64,000 bases of DNA from PLGF01 sp052139695. GTDB taxonomy: Bacteria; Verrucomicrobiota; Verrucomicrobiia; Limisphaerales; Palsa-1400. Of this stretch, positions 52,590-61,659 are shown in pieces (the stretch's first letter is position 1; each line of letters begins with the position of its first letter). The notes under the pieces were generated by a model. It was given only the letters and a program-made list of their open reading frames with translations. It was not told where the DNA came from and searched no databases. The DNA lies in contig JBKQWF010000135.1 of the NCBI GenBank assembly GCA_052139695.1, forward strand, positions 3,672 to 67,671, given 5' to 3'. The position numbers and the translations under genes were made by a program.

Positions 52590-53453
52590 TCAACCCATCG
52601 CCGCCACCACGCCGCGCAGGTAGCCCGCGCATTCCATCACGTAAGGCTGCGGGTCATCCCCGTGGGCTTCGTACTCCAGGCCAATGTGATAGGGAAATTT
52701 GCGGGCTGAGAGCGCCTTGAGGATGCCGACAATGTCAATGACCCCGCGCCCCAATTCTGTCGCCTTTCCCGCTGGCTCGGCTGCGGTTTCATCCTTCATG
52801 TGCAGATCATGCATGCGGTCGCCGCAGCGTTCGATGCATTCTACAGGGTCCACCTTGATTCGCACCGTATGGCCTACATCCATGCAAATGCCCATGAGCG
52901 GGTCGCGGTCCTTGACCATGGCAAAGACGTCCATGGGCGATGGATAAAGCTTGTCCGACGTACCGTGGTTGTGAATGGCAATGAGGATGTTGAATTCCCG
53001 GGCCTTCTTCTCGACGCTGTCCAGGAGCTTGGGATCCATGCTGCAAACAATGCAAGGCATCCCGGCATCCCTGGCATATTCAAACGCTTGCTGCACTTCC
53101 GGCTCGCTTTTCATATAGATTACCCCGCCACCCATGAGCTTGAGCCCGGCAGCCTCGACCTGTTGCCGCGCGGCCTGCCGTTCCTCCGCGGTGCTTTTCA
53201 TCGGCAAATGTGCATCCTTCAAATTGATATACTTGAACCCCGCCTGTTTCGTCATGGCAATGGCTTTTACCAGCGGGAAATTGCGGTAGGTATAAGAGGC
53301 CATGCCGAGTTTAAGCCCGCCGTCCGGATCACGTTCCGGTTTGGTCACGGCGGCCAGGGCATTCCCGCCCAGGGTCGCGGCGGTCATCGCGGCTGACGAG
53401 CCGAGCAGGCTGGCACGGAGAAAGTGGCGTCGATTGAGTCTCGTGGGTTGCAT
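52590..53453 (-). CDS. Tat-exported sugar phosphate isomerase/epimerase-like TIM barrel
   Basis: 287 residues from ATG 53453, with a twin-arginine signal NRRHFLRASLLG. The barrel begins GLKLGMASYTYRNFPL. AP-endonuclease-2-like features: LGMASYTYR, AIHNHG, MDVGHTVRIKVDP, DLHMKD and LEYEAHG supply metal ligands (His, Asp, Glu). Exported members of this family are common in Verrucomicrobia and Planctomycetes in sugar-degradation loci, often with Gfo/Idh/MocA enzymes. Function inferred: isomerising a sugar or inositol derivative. Confidence 0.87.
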   Translation of the reverse strand: MQPTRLNRRHFLRASLLGSSAAMTAATLGGNALAAVTKPERDPDGGLKLGMASYTYRNFPLVKAIAMTKQAGFKYINLKDAHLPMKSTAEERQAARQQVEAAGLKLMGGGVIYMKSEPEVQQAFEYARDAGMPCIVCSMDPKLLDSVEKKAREFNILIAIHNHGTSDKLYPSPMDVFAMVKDRDPLMGICMDVGHTVRIKVDPVECIERCGDRMHDLHMKDETAAEPAGKATELGRGVIDIVGILKALSARKFPYHIGLEYEAHGDDPQPYVMECAGYLRGVVAAMG

Positions 53454-53544
53454 GGAAACAGGGTGCGAAATACCCAGCGCCATCGCAAGAAAATAGAGGG
53501 TTGAGATTGATAATGTTTCTTCAGACCTCATACACTCCGGTTCC

Positions 53545-55794
53545 ATGCACGAGACCCCTGATTGGTCGGCGCCTCAACGGTTTGCCCTGATCCTCGCGGC
53601 AATCGTCTTTATACCATTTTGGAATGTCATCCTCGGATTCGAGACCTTCGGACTGAGAGATTTCGGACTATTCAGCATTCCGACGGCCTACTTTCAGCGC
53701 GAGTGCTTTTGGCGGGGCGAATTGCCGCTGTGGAACCCCTACAATTGCTGCGGCCTGCCGTTCCTGGCGCAATTCAACACGTTGAGCCTCTATCCGCTCT
53801 CCCTGGTTTATCTGCTGCTGCCGCTGGCCTGGGCGTTGCCGGTGTTTTGCCTGTTACATCTTTTTATGGGCGGCTTGGGAATGTATTTCCTCGCCTCGCG
53901 CTGGACGGGTTCACGCGCGGGTGGCGCGCTGGCAGGAGTGGCTTTCGCCTTCAACGGGGTGACCCTTAATATGCTGATGTGGCCGAGCCATAGCGCCACC
54001 CTGGCCTGGATGCCCTGGGTCATTCTCCTGGTGGAACTCGGCTGGCATAGCGGCGGGCGCAAAATGATCCTCGCTTCCCTGGCGGCGGCAATGGAGGTTT
54101 TGGGGGGCGGACCGGAAACCATTCTGTTTACTTGGGCCATCTTGGCTGCCTTGGCTGCGCTGGAGTGCTGCCGCGAGCCAAACCAAGGGTGGACAACGGT
54201 GCGGCGTTTTTTGGCGATTTGCTTTGTGGCTATGGCCCTGACGGCGGCGCAACTGTTCCCTTTCGCGGACTTTGCTCTCCATTCCAGCCGCAACAGCAAC
54301 TTCGCCGGGTCGGAATGGTCGATGCCCCCGTGGGGTTGGGGAAACTTTTTGGTGCCGTTGTTCCAGACCTCGAGCTGGCAGCAAATCACGGTGCAGCGGG
54401 ACCAATATTGGACCTCTTCCTACTATTCCGGCATCGGCGTGGTCTTTCTGGTTGTGGTCGCCTTGTGGCGGGCGCGGCAAGCGCGCGTCTGGCTGCTGGG
54501 AGGAGTCCTGCTGGCAAGCCTTGTGCTCGCTTTGGGAAACAACGGGTTTGTTTTCGGACCGCTCAAGCGGATTCTGCCGTTTTTGGGCATGTTCCGTTAC
54601 CCGGTGAAATTTGTCATTCTGACGGTGGCGACCGCGCCGTTACTGGCAGCCTATGCCGTCGCCTCCTACGAGAATTCCCCACGCGACGGCAAGGGTCGAT
54701 GGCTGGCGGAGATCTGCATAGGGACGGGCATGCTTGTCCTGGTCGGGGTCATTCTTTGGGTGGCGCGCTACTGGCCGGTCGAAAACACCTCCTGGCCCGC
54801 GACTGCCGCCAATGCGTTGTGGCGAGCATTTTTTCTGGGGTTGACATTTCTAACGGTGTGGCTTTTTGCCCGCTGGCCGCAGGCGCGTCGATGGAGCGTG
54901 CTGTTGCTTGTGGCCGTTTGCTGGGGAGACCTGGTAACGCACATGCCGTGGCAAAATCCCACCTTGGACCCTGCCCTCTATGCGCCGGGCTTTGGCCGAA
55001 CCGACGCCAAACTGACGCCCGAGCCGAGCATCGCGCGGTCCCGCTTGATGATGTCCCCATTTTCCGCAAGGCAGCTCTATTACAAACCGGCTTCCAACAT
55101 GAAAACCAATTACGTCCTGGATCGCATTTTGTTTTTGGCCGATTGCAATTTGCTGGATGACCTGCCGAAAGTGGACGGCTTCTTCTCCCTGGCCTTGCGC
55201 GGGACTGACCGGGTGCTATGGCTGCTGGACCCGAGCACTGGCTTGGAATTGGACAGGCTGGAAGATTTTCTGTCCGTTTCCCAGACGATTGCCCCGGGGA
55301 AGGTTTTCGATTGGGTCACGCGCACCAACTTCATTCCGATCGTGACCATTGGGCAGGAACCCCTCTTTGCCGATGATGAGTCGGTCTTTGCGGAGTTGGG
55401 CAAAATCCGGGTTGATTTCCGCCAAGTCACCTGCCTGCCGCCCGAAGCGAAATCGCTTGTCAAAGCCCAACGCCAGCCCGAAGCGCGCATTCTCGCCACC
55501 GACTTCACGCCTTCCCGGCAAAAAATGCGGGTGCGAACTCCCGGCCCGGCCCTGCTGGTCCTGACTCAATCCTACTACCACAATTGGAAGGCCGCCGTGG
55601 ATGGAGTGGAGGTTCCGTTGTGGCGGGCCAACTACGCTTTCCAGGCTGTTGAGGTCCCGGCGGGAGAACATGAAGTCACGCTGGCCTACCAAGACAAGGC
55701 CCTCTGGGCTGGGATTACGGTTTCCCTGCTGGCGGTCGCAGGCTGTCTCTTGGGGTGGTTGGTCTTGCCTTCGGACGGGAGAGCGCAAGCGTAA
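53545..55794 (+). CDS. YfhO-type multi-pass membrane protein
   Basis: 749 residues with about 12 membrane helices (FIPFWNVILGF, LYPLSLVYLLLPLAW, ALAGVAFAFNGVTL, LAALAALECC and others), then a soluble C-terminal domain. Near the end is LVLTQSYYHNWKAAVDGVE with AGEHEVTLAYQDKALWAG, characteristic of the YfhO family. Bacillus YfhO is implicated in glycosylation of lipoteichoic acid as a GT-C-type enzyme, so a transferase role in cell-envelope glycans is inferred. Divergent from the isomerase gene. Confidence 0.87.
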   Translation: MHETPDWSAPQRFALILAAIVFIPFWNVILGFETFGLRDFGLFSIPTAYFQRECFWRGELPLWNPYNCCGLPFLAQFNTLSLYPLSLVYLLLPLAWALPVFCLLHLFMGGLGMYFLASRWTGSRAGGALAGVAFAFNGVTLNMLMWPSHSATLAWMPWVILLVELGWHSGGRKMILASLAAAMEVLGGGPETILFTWAILAALAALECCREPNQGWTTVRRFLAICFVAMALTAAQLFPFADFALHSSRNSNFAGSEWSMPPWGWGNFLVPLFQTSSWQQITVQRDQYWTSSYYSGIGVVFLVVVALWRARQARVWLLGGVLLASLVLALGNNGFVFGPLKRILPFLGMFRYPVKFVILTVATAPLLAAYAVASYENSPRDGKGRWLAEICIGTGMLVLVGVILWVARYWPVENTSWPATAANALWRAFFLGLTFLTVWLFARWPQARRWSVLLLVAVCWGDLVTHMPWQNPTLDPALYAPGFGRTDAKLTPEPSIARSRLMMSPFSARQLYYKPASNMKTNYVLDRILFLADCNLLDDLPKVDGFFSLALRGTDRVLWLLDPSTGLELDRLEDFLSVSQTIAPGKVFDWVTRTNFIPIVTIGQEPLFADDESVFAELGKIRVDFRQVTCLPPEAKSLVKAQRQPEARILATDFTPSRQKMRVRTPGPALLVLTQSYYHNWKAAVDGVEVPLWRANYAFQAVEVPAGEHEVTLAYQDKALWAGITVSLLAVAGCLLGWLVLPSDGRAQA

Positions 55795-55818
55795 TGCGTC
55801 GGTGAAGGCGGCCGGGGA

Positions 55819-55998
55819 AAGGTAGGGTCGCCTCGCCGAGGCGATCACCCGGCGGGAAACACCCGCGGACGGTTCAGCGGAGGCTGACTCAAAAGGATCC
55901 CGAACAGGCGACTTGGGTAGGGCGCGCTCTCCGAGCGCGCCATTTGTCCGAACGCCGGCTCCGGCTCGCACGGAGTGCGCGCCCTGCCTTTCCGCCGC
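55819..55998. repeat. Compound palindromic repeat, copy d
   Basis: Contains TCGCCTCGCCGAGGCGA (55828-55844, 8-bp stem), then GTAGGGCGCGCTCTCCGAGCGC with a perfect GCGCGCTC / GAGCGCGC stem (55922-55940), and GCACGGAGTGCGCGCCCTGCC. The GTAGGGCGCGC core links it with copies a-c. It lies in the 455-bp gap before the third prepilin gene, otherwise without a gene. Confidence 0.55.
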
Positions 55999-56249
55999 GC
56001 AACGTTATGAGACAGCCTCGGCGCGGCGTCCCTGCCATCCATGGCCGACGCGTGACAAGTGCGCACCCGGAATGTGCAAAAACTGCCCTTTGCACCGTTT
56101 CTTTAAGGCGCAATAGACTTTGGCGTGTTCTGTGCTCTTACCTTAATCCTTGCGGCTTTGCAGAGGGCAATTAGTGAACAATTACCGCATTATTATTATA
56201 TAACTGCCTTTTGCATCGTTCACGGCCGCGAGGACAGAAAGGCTGTAAT

Positions 56250-56624
56250 ATGCAGGCCATGAAACAGGGGCGGCGGGCGTTCACATTGGTCGAGATTATG
56301 ATTGTCGTGGCGATTATTGGGATGCTGGCAGCGATTGCCATCCCCAATTTTATCAAGGCACGGACAACTTCCCAGACCAATCTATGCATCGACAACTTGC
56401 GAATGCTGGACGCGGCCAAGCAGCAGTGGGCGTTGGAGCAAGGCCAGATCAGCTCAGCAGTGCCGCAAGCAACCGACATCCAGCCCTATCTGGGCCGTGG
56501 AAGCGGCGAATTGCCGGTATGCCCCATCGACCCGAGCTACTCGTTCACCACCAGCTATAACTTGGAGAATTGTCAAACAACTCCAATTTGTTTAATCGCT
56601 CCGACGAATCACTTCTTGCCGTAA
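56250..56624 (+). CDS. Minimal type IV prepilin-like protein, copy 3
   Basis: 124 residues from ATG 56250, chosen because a GAAAGG lies 7 nt upstream. MQAMKQGRRA/FTLVEIMIVV follows, where the residue before the cleavage is Ala instead of Gly. It matches the pair at 5475/6060 throughout: TTSQTNLCIDNLRMLDAAKQQWALEQ, DIQPYLGRG, ELPVCPIDPSYSFTTSYN, ending NHFLP. It has four cysteines rather than three. It is 50 kb from the tandem copies, so it is a dispersed duplicate. The rhomboid gene lies next to it on the other strand. Confidence 0.87.
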   Translation: MQAMKQGRRAFTLVEIMIVVAIIGMLAAIAIPNFIKARTTSQTNLCIDNLRMLDAAKQQWALEQGQISSAVPQATDIQPYLGRGSGELPVCPIDPSYSFTTSYNLENCQTTPICLIAPTNHFLP

Positions 56625-56634
56625 AAGAAAGCGA

Positions 56635-57513
56635 TTAAGCGGAGCGCAAGGCGAGAAACCACGTCGCCAGGAAGATGGCGGCCAGCGTGGCCAGCGCGGC
56701 CACGTTGGGCGCGCCACGCTGCAATTTCTCTGGACGCCAAGGACCGAGCACGCACCCGAAAAGCGTGCCCGTGATAAAGCCGCCGACATGGGCGACAACG
56801 TCCGATTTGGGGCTGAAGCCAATGAGGACCAGGATCAGGATGCCGGCGGCAAACGCCCGGAAGAAGAACTGCGCGCCGCTCCGGTAAATGCGCCATGCGG
56901 CGAAAGACTGGGCGCTGATCAGGCCCAGCGCTCCCATCACCATTCCCGAAGCGCCAAGGCTCAAATAGGGGCGAGGATAAAACGCCCACCCAGCCACGTT
57001 CCCGGCCGCCCCAGCCAAGAACGCGGCCAGCAATCCCACTCCCGCCCCGTACCGGGCCATGGCCGCGCCGAGCAGGATAAACCCCGTCGTGGCGTTGGCC
57101 ATTAAATGGGGAAGGTTTTCGTGCAGGCTTTCCGCGGTAAAAAGCCGCCACCATTGCCCCTTTGCCACCGCCGCGCCGTCCATGATCCCCACCCGCGCCG
57201 CTGCCGGAAAAAGGACCGTGCTCCAATAATAAGCGGCGACAATGGCTGCCACCCACCCGGCGCTGCCCCAGTGAAACAGAATATTGGTTACTGGCAGCGG
57301 TTGCCGCCAGCGCCACCCGCGATTCTCCGCCTGATACTGCCGAATGTGCGCCTGGGCGCGTTCGTAGTCCCGCTCCTCCACGACCAATTCCCACCCCTCC
57401 TCAGATCGATGTAAAAATGCTTCGATGCCCTGGCTGGCCAGCACCAGGCCCCAGTCCATCACTTGGCGCCGGGAGCGCGCCGGGATGCTAATCTGCCCAG
57501 GTTCCATACCCAT
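56635..57513 (-). CDS. Rhomboid family intramembrane serine protease
   Basis: 292 residues. Cytosolic start of about 75 residues, then six or more membrane helices. Active-site features: H136 and N140 in HLMANA, the catalytic Ser S189 in LGASGM and the His H242 in AHVGG. Rhomboids cleave single-pass membrane proteins within the bilayer. The N-terminal region (WELVVEERDYERAQAHI) resembles the domain joined to bacterial rhomboids. The gene stop converges on the prepilin gene. Confidence 0.92.
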   Translation of the reverse strand: MGMEPGQISIPARSRRQVMDWGLVLASQGIEAFLHRSEEGWELVVEERDYERAQAHIRQYQAENRGWRWRQPLPVTNILFHWGSAGWVAAIVAAYYWSTVLFPAAARVGIMDGAAVAKGQWWRLFTAESLHENLPHLMANATTGFILLGAAMARYGAGVGLLAAFLAGAAGNVAGWAFYPRPYLSLGASGMVMGALGLISAQSFAAWRIYRSGAQFFFRAFAAGILILVLIGFSPKSDVVAHVGGFITGTLFGCVLGPWRPEKLQRGAPNVAALATLAAIFLATWFLALRSA

Positions 57514-57560
57514 TACCCATTACATTGCGAATGTCTGTGCCATACATCCGGTGTTCGACC

Positions 57561-57722
57561 TCAATTCAAGCCCAAGGTGACAGGGCAAACGCATCCGATG
57601 TTGCTCACTCTTGCGCCTTTGCGTTTCATGTCTTTCTTCCTGCGTCGAATCCCAAACTCGCGATACACCCGGCTCGCCATCGCACAACCCATGATTCTCT
57701 CGGTCAATTGCTCTTCTTCCAT
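57561..57722 (-). pseudogene. Remnant of a GxxExxY family gene
   Basis: ATG 57722 opens MEEEQLTERIMGCAM, the first 14 residues of a typical GxxExxY protein (IIGCA-type start), and then shifts into ASRVYREFGIRRRKKDMKRKG with no homology before stopping at 57561. The upstream CAGGATGAACCGGATGAACA text and the downstream CGCAAAGGCG-rich text are often seen around this family. The conserved GxxExxY motif is lost, so it is a decayed copy. Confidence 0.5.
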
Positions 57723-57759
57723 CTCCAAATCCTGTTCATCCGGTTCATCCTGTCAATCC

Positions 57760-59553
57760 TTACTCCCATCCAATCGGCCGCCCTTTATTCTGCTCCTCCA
57801 GCCAGGCCATGAGGGGTTTGAAATATTCGACCATCGCTCGCGTCGAAAGGTCTTCCCCCGTGGCCTCGCGCAGCACTTTCCGCCAGTCTTCCGTGCCTCC
57901 TTTCACGAGGATGCCGCGCAAAAATTCTCCCACCGCTTTGTTGTCGGCGTAATTGCTCGCCTGCGGAGGCTGATGCAGGATGCGGCGCGCGATGTAATCA
58001 TGCAGTTGGAACTTCAAGACGGTGGCAATGGCGTAGGAGTAATAATAACATGGTGTGTCGTTGATGTGCGTTTTGGTGGCGGCATCGCAGAATTCCTCCC
58101 CGCGCGGTGACGGCGGTTCAATGCCCTGGAAGTCCCTGACGTATTGCCACCAGCGCGCGTTCCATTGGCCGGGGTCCAGTTTTCCGGCATAAACGTCCGC
58201 TTCCCAATGCGTCATCGTGCCGGAACTCCAAAAGATAAACGGCACCGCGCGCGATAAGGCGTCGTCCAGCAAAAAGTCCGTCGGATTGGCCTGGAAATCT
58301 GCCGGCAGAACGCCGACGGACTTGAGATAAGGCACCTGGCATGAGGCCAGCGCGATCAACTCGCCGATCCCTTCGTGAAACGCCGGATTGGCGCCAATGC
58401 GCAACAACGGCGGCACTTCGGGCCGCGTGTAGCTCATAAAATAATAGGCGTGCCCCAGCTCATGATGCGCCGTATAGAACCATTCCGCGTTCGGCTCCAC
58501 GCTCTGCAACGATCGGATGTCTTTCTCCAAATCAATGTGCCAGCAGGAGGCGTGGGTGTTTTTCTTGCGCGGATCGCCCGGCTTCACCGGGTAAAGGTCG
58601 GACAACTTCCAGAAACTATCCGGCAACTTCGCGAATCCGAGGCCGGTATAGAATTGTTCCGCCGTCTTGACAATCCATTCCGCCGTTCTGCCCTTGAAGC
58701 GATCATCCATATTCGCCGATTCGACAATCCCGTCCCAATTCTGGCTCCAGCGATTATTGATCCAGTGCGCCGGAATCAACTTCGGCACCGGCTGGTGGTA
58801 GCGCCTGGCCAATTCATATTTCACCCAGGTGTGCAACTGCAAGTAGAGGGGGCGCAATTCGCGCATGAAATTGTCCTGCATCGCGATCATTTCCTCCGTC
58901 GTCATCCCGTAGCTGGCCACCTGGAGGGCGAAATAATCCGGGTAATTCAATTCCTGCGCCACGCCGTTGCGCGATTTCTGCAAGTGGACCAATCCCGGTT
59001 TCAGCGCCGGGCCGGACATTTTCGACGCCTCCCACACTGCCCGCCGCCGCGCCAGATCGCGATTGGTCGCCAGGCAATCGTCAATTTCGTTGGCGGTGAT
59101 CACCTTGCCGTCAAGATGAAACACAAACGAGTTCAGCGTCGAAGCCTGCTTTGTCTCCGCCGCGACCCGCTCCGCCACCAGCTTGGGATTAGTCATGGGC
59201 CCCTCCGCCGCGTTCAGGATGACGCGGTCGAGTTGGAGCACCGTCAGCGGTTTCAGCTCGGTCCGATGTTCGAGCAACGCTTTGGCTTCATTGATCAGCG
59301 CGGGATTGCCGGTGAACGCCGCCATCGCTTCGCCGGCCGTGTCCGAGGCCGCGTCGTGCGCGGGAGTGACATCGGTGGCCGCGTTCCACAGGGCGATATT
59401 CTGCACTCGATAGAGGGCCTGATAACCCGCGTTGGCCAGATCAAGAAACCGATCCGCCCGCTCCTGCAAGGGAGAATTTGTTTGCCCCCAAGCCATCATC
59501 GGAAGGAACAGAATGCTGCCAGCCCCCAGCAGCGAATAGACGAACCTTTTCAT
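57760..59553 (-). CDS. Secreted M2-family (ACE-like) metallopeptidase
   Basis: 597 residues from ATG 59553 (an ATG at 59562 adds three residues). Signal peptide YSLLGAGSILFLPMMAWGQ. The zinc site HELGH is at 364-368 (HHELGHAYYF) with the downstream Glu in ANPAFHEGIGEL, as in the peptidase M2 (angiotensin-converting enzyme) family. Upstream ELNYPDYFALQVASYGM is a family stretch. It would cleave dipeptides from peptides in the periplasm, matching the sedolisin. Bacterial M2 enzymes are known from several phyla. Confidence 0.9.
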   Translation of the reverse strand: MKRFVYSLLGAGSILFLPMMAWGQTNSPLQERADRFLDLANAGYQALYRVQNIALWNAATDVTPAHDAASDTAGEAMAAFTGNPALINEAKALLEHRTELKPLTVLQLDRVILNAAEGPMTNPKLVAERVAAETKQASTLNSFVFHLDGKVITANEIDDCLATNRDLARRRAVWEASKMSGPALKPGLVHLQKSRNGVAQELNYPDYFALQVASYGMTTEEMIAMQDNFMRELRPLYLQLHTWVKYELARRYHQPVPKLIPAHWINNRWSQNWDGIVESANMDDRFKGRTAEWIVKTAEQFYTGLGFAKLPDSFWKLSDLYPVKPGDPRKKNTHASCWHIDLEKDIRSLQSVEPNAEWFYTAHHELGHAYYFMSYTRPEVPPLLRIGANPAFHEGIGELIALASCQVPYLKSVGVLPADFQANPTDFLLDDALSRAVPFIFWSSGTMTHWEADVYAGKLDPGQWNARWWQYVRDFQGIEPPSPRGEEFCDAATKTHINDTPCYYYSYAIATVLKFQLHDYIARRILHQPPQASNYADNKAVGEFLRGILVKGGTEDWRKVLREATGEDLSTRAMVEYFKPLMAWLEEQNKGRPIGWE

Positions 59554-59768
59554 GGACGTCATGTTTGGCCCGCAGCCCGACACGGCGCAAGGCAAATGAA
59601 CGGGTCGGAAAAACCCTGTGCTAATTACAAGACCTTTGCGCCCTTCCATTGCAGTTCATTTCATTCAAGTCCGACGACGCACGAATCAGTCAAACTGAGC
59701 CAGGCTCGATCTGCATTGCGGTTGACCATATCGGACAAACATGGATAATGGCCGGATGAATGCTCAGT

Positions 59769-59906
59769 ATGCTTGGCCAATCTAAGGTGACGAGGGGCAC
59801 CAGCCTGACTTTCACCCCGGCCTTGACGTTGACTCAAGTTGAAATGGACCAGGCTCTGGCAATCCTGGAAAGCGCCGTTCCAGAAGCCGAAACCGCAACG
59901 CGATGA
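59769..59906 (+). pseudogene. Possible aminotransferase class III C-terminal fragment
   Basis: A 45-residue frame reads TRGTSLTFTPALTLTQVEMD, then QALAILESAV, close to the C-terminal helix-and-strand end of class III aminotransferases. Upstream sequence has no matching frame. The fragment ends 4 bp before the GT-C gene start, within the 350-bp gap 59554-59910, so it may be a leftover from gene loss. Confidence 0.4.
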
Positions 59907-59910
59907 TTGA

Positions 59911-61581
59911 ATGTACATCGCACGGAAATTTCATCTAAAAATCGCCCAGTTTATTTGTTCAGAAGATCGTCGTGCTTTCTCGATTGCCGGCGGGTTGCTG
60001 CTCGCCAGCCTGAGTATCATCGGGTGCCTCGTCCTCAAATTCGGCTCGCCTCCAATGAACGGATTAGCCTGGGATTCACCAGTTATCCTGGACGGCGCAT
60101 GGAGAATTCACAATGGAGAGGCACCGCACCGGGATTTTTACAGCTTTATCGGCGATTTTCCACTTTACATGACCCTGCTGGGGATGAGATGGGCCGGGCC
60201 GGGGTTTTCGGCAATCGATTACGGAGACGTGGCTTTGATGGCGCCGCTGGGTGGGATAGCCTTCCTGGTTCTGCGCCGCCGAACCAGCGCTTTGCTGGCT
60301 TTTCTTTTCAGCCTGTTCATTGCCTTGCTCGTGGTCACACCCAGGGCTTTGGGAAATACTTATGATTCCACGGACCATGCCATGCTCTACAACCGGTACG
60401 GGGAAGCGTTCATCGCGCTGTTGACGGCGCTTCTGTTTTTGCCGGCCAAGCCGGGCCCGCGGAACCGCTGGGCGGACCTGACAGAAAGAGCCTTGATCGC
60501 GCTGGTCCTGGTGGCACTTCTTGGTTGCAAAGTCAACTATTTCGTTGTGGGAATTGTTTTCTTTGGCGCAGCCATTTTGCTCCGCCGCATAAGTCTGCTC
60601 CTGGGCGCGGCGTGTCTGGTTGGAAGCGCGGCTTTCCTGGCCATCGCCCTGGCTCTTACAGGCATCCCTCTTGCCGGCCTGATCGGCGATTATCGAATTG
60701 TGGGAGCATGTCAAAGTCTGTCTGACAAAGCCATCGGCCTCGCCATCCAATCCGCCAAATATTCTCTATTGCTGCCGGTCTTGCTTTTCTTCCTTTGGGA
60801 GGCTGTGCAAGGCGAACGCCTCGAGAGTGATCGGCGGCGTTTCTGGGAACACGCTTTCCTTGTCACGCTGATTTTTGCCGGAGGCACTCTGCTTCTCTCC
60901 TCCAACAGCCAGGTCGGCGAGATTCCGCTGCTCGCCTCCGCCGCGCTCTACGTTGCCGAAATGATTCGCAGACAATCGCCGCCGCCGGACGAAGGCCCTT
61001 TTTTCGATCTCGCGCGCAAGGTCTGTGCGCTGTTGCTGTTTTTGTTTTTTTTGGGACCGACATTTTTCACCGATTTGAAAACAACGCGGTTTGTGATTTA
61101 TGCGCAAGTCCGACGCCACTGGATTCCAGCCGAAGCTTTGAAAGACACACCCTTGCGTGATTTGAGGTTTGTTTCCGGTGGATCGCGGAATACGGACATA
61201 GCCAACTACCAGCGGACCTTGGGCGAAGGTATGGGTTTGCTGCGCCGCCAGGTTCGGCCAGGCATGCGCCTCAACGTGCTTCTATTCTCCAACCCTTTTC
61301 AAGTGGCGTTGGGACTTCGGCCTGCCACCGGCGGGATGTTATGCGTAGCGGAAAACGGTATGTCAAAAAGCTCGCATCCGTCGCTGGACCGGGTAGTGGG
61401 AAACGCCACTCACCTCCTGGTAGCACGCGGCGCTCCAATTCTTCATGACGTTTTCGGACCGGAGTGGGAATCAATGAATTTGGAATTAGTCGAGCAAACG
61501 GAGCTCTTTGCGTTCTACAAGGTGCCGCCAGGATTGGCGGGCCGGCTGAAAAAATCGGTTGAGCCGGGCCAAACCCGGTAG
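59911..61581 (+). CDS. GT-C type glycosyltransferase-like membrane protein
   Basis: 556 residues with about eleven hydrophobic helices. After helix 1 (AGGLLLASLSIIGCLVL) is the loop WDSPVILDGAWRIHNGEAPHRDFYSFIGDFP, which carries the Asp expected for GT-C enzymes (PMT/ArnT-like) and is followed by YDSTDHAMLYNRYGEAFIALL. A soluble C-terminal part begins around residue 380. GT-C enzymes use polyprenyl-phosphate sugars as donors outside the cytoplasm; this fits the GT2 gene next to it. It starts at ATG 59911 with no strong ribosome-binding site. Confidence 0.75.
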   Translation: MYIARKFHLKIAQFICSEDRRAFSIAGGLLLASLSIIGCLVLKFGSPPMNGLAWDSPVILDGAWRIHNGEAPHRDFYSFIGDFPLYMTLLGMRWAGPGFSAIDYGDVALMAPLGGIAFLVLRRRTSALLAFLFSLFIALLVVTPRALGNTYDSTDHAMLYNRYGEAFIALLTALLFLPAKPGPRNRWADLTERALIALVLVALLGCKVNYFVVGIVFFGAAILLRRISLLLGAACLVGSAAFLAIALALTGIPLAGLIGDYRIVGACQSLSDKAIGLAIQSAKYSLLLPVLLFFLWEAVQGERLESDRRRFWEHAFLVTLIFAGGTLLLSSNSQVGEIPLLASAALYVAEMIRRQSPPPDEGPFFDLARKVCALLLFLFFLGPTFFTDLKTTRFVIYAQVRRHWIPAEALKDTPLRDLRFVSGGSRNTDIANYQRTLGEGMGLLRRQVRPGMRLNVLLFSNPFQVALGLRPATGGMLCVAENGMSKSSHPSLDRVVGNATHLLVARGAPILHDVFGPEWESMNLELVEQTELFAFYKVPPGLAGRLKKSVEPGQTR

Positions 61582-61659
61582 CCCAAATAGCGCGGGCGAA
61601 AAATGCATAGTCCTGGGTTTTCACCTGGCAATTTTCCTTGCGCTTAACGGGAAAGTTCC

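Noticed and set aside
56120..56136. Possible sigma-54 promoter (TTGGCGTGTTCTGTGCT) ahead of the third prepilin gene
   Set aside because: GG and GC are spaced correctly but several consensus bases are missing, and GC-rich DNA gives many such chance hits; the other two prepilin genes lack a match.
58375..59748. 457-codon + frame opposite the M2 peptidase
   Set aside because: Arg/His-rich translation without any family features; the reverse strand carries the HELGH site.
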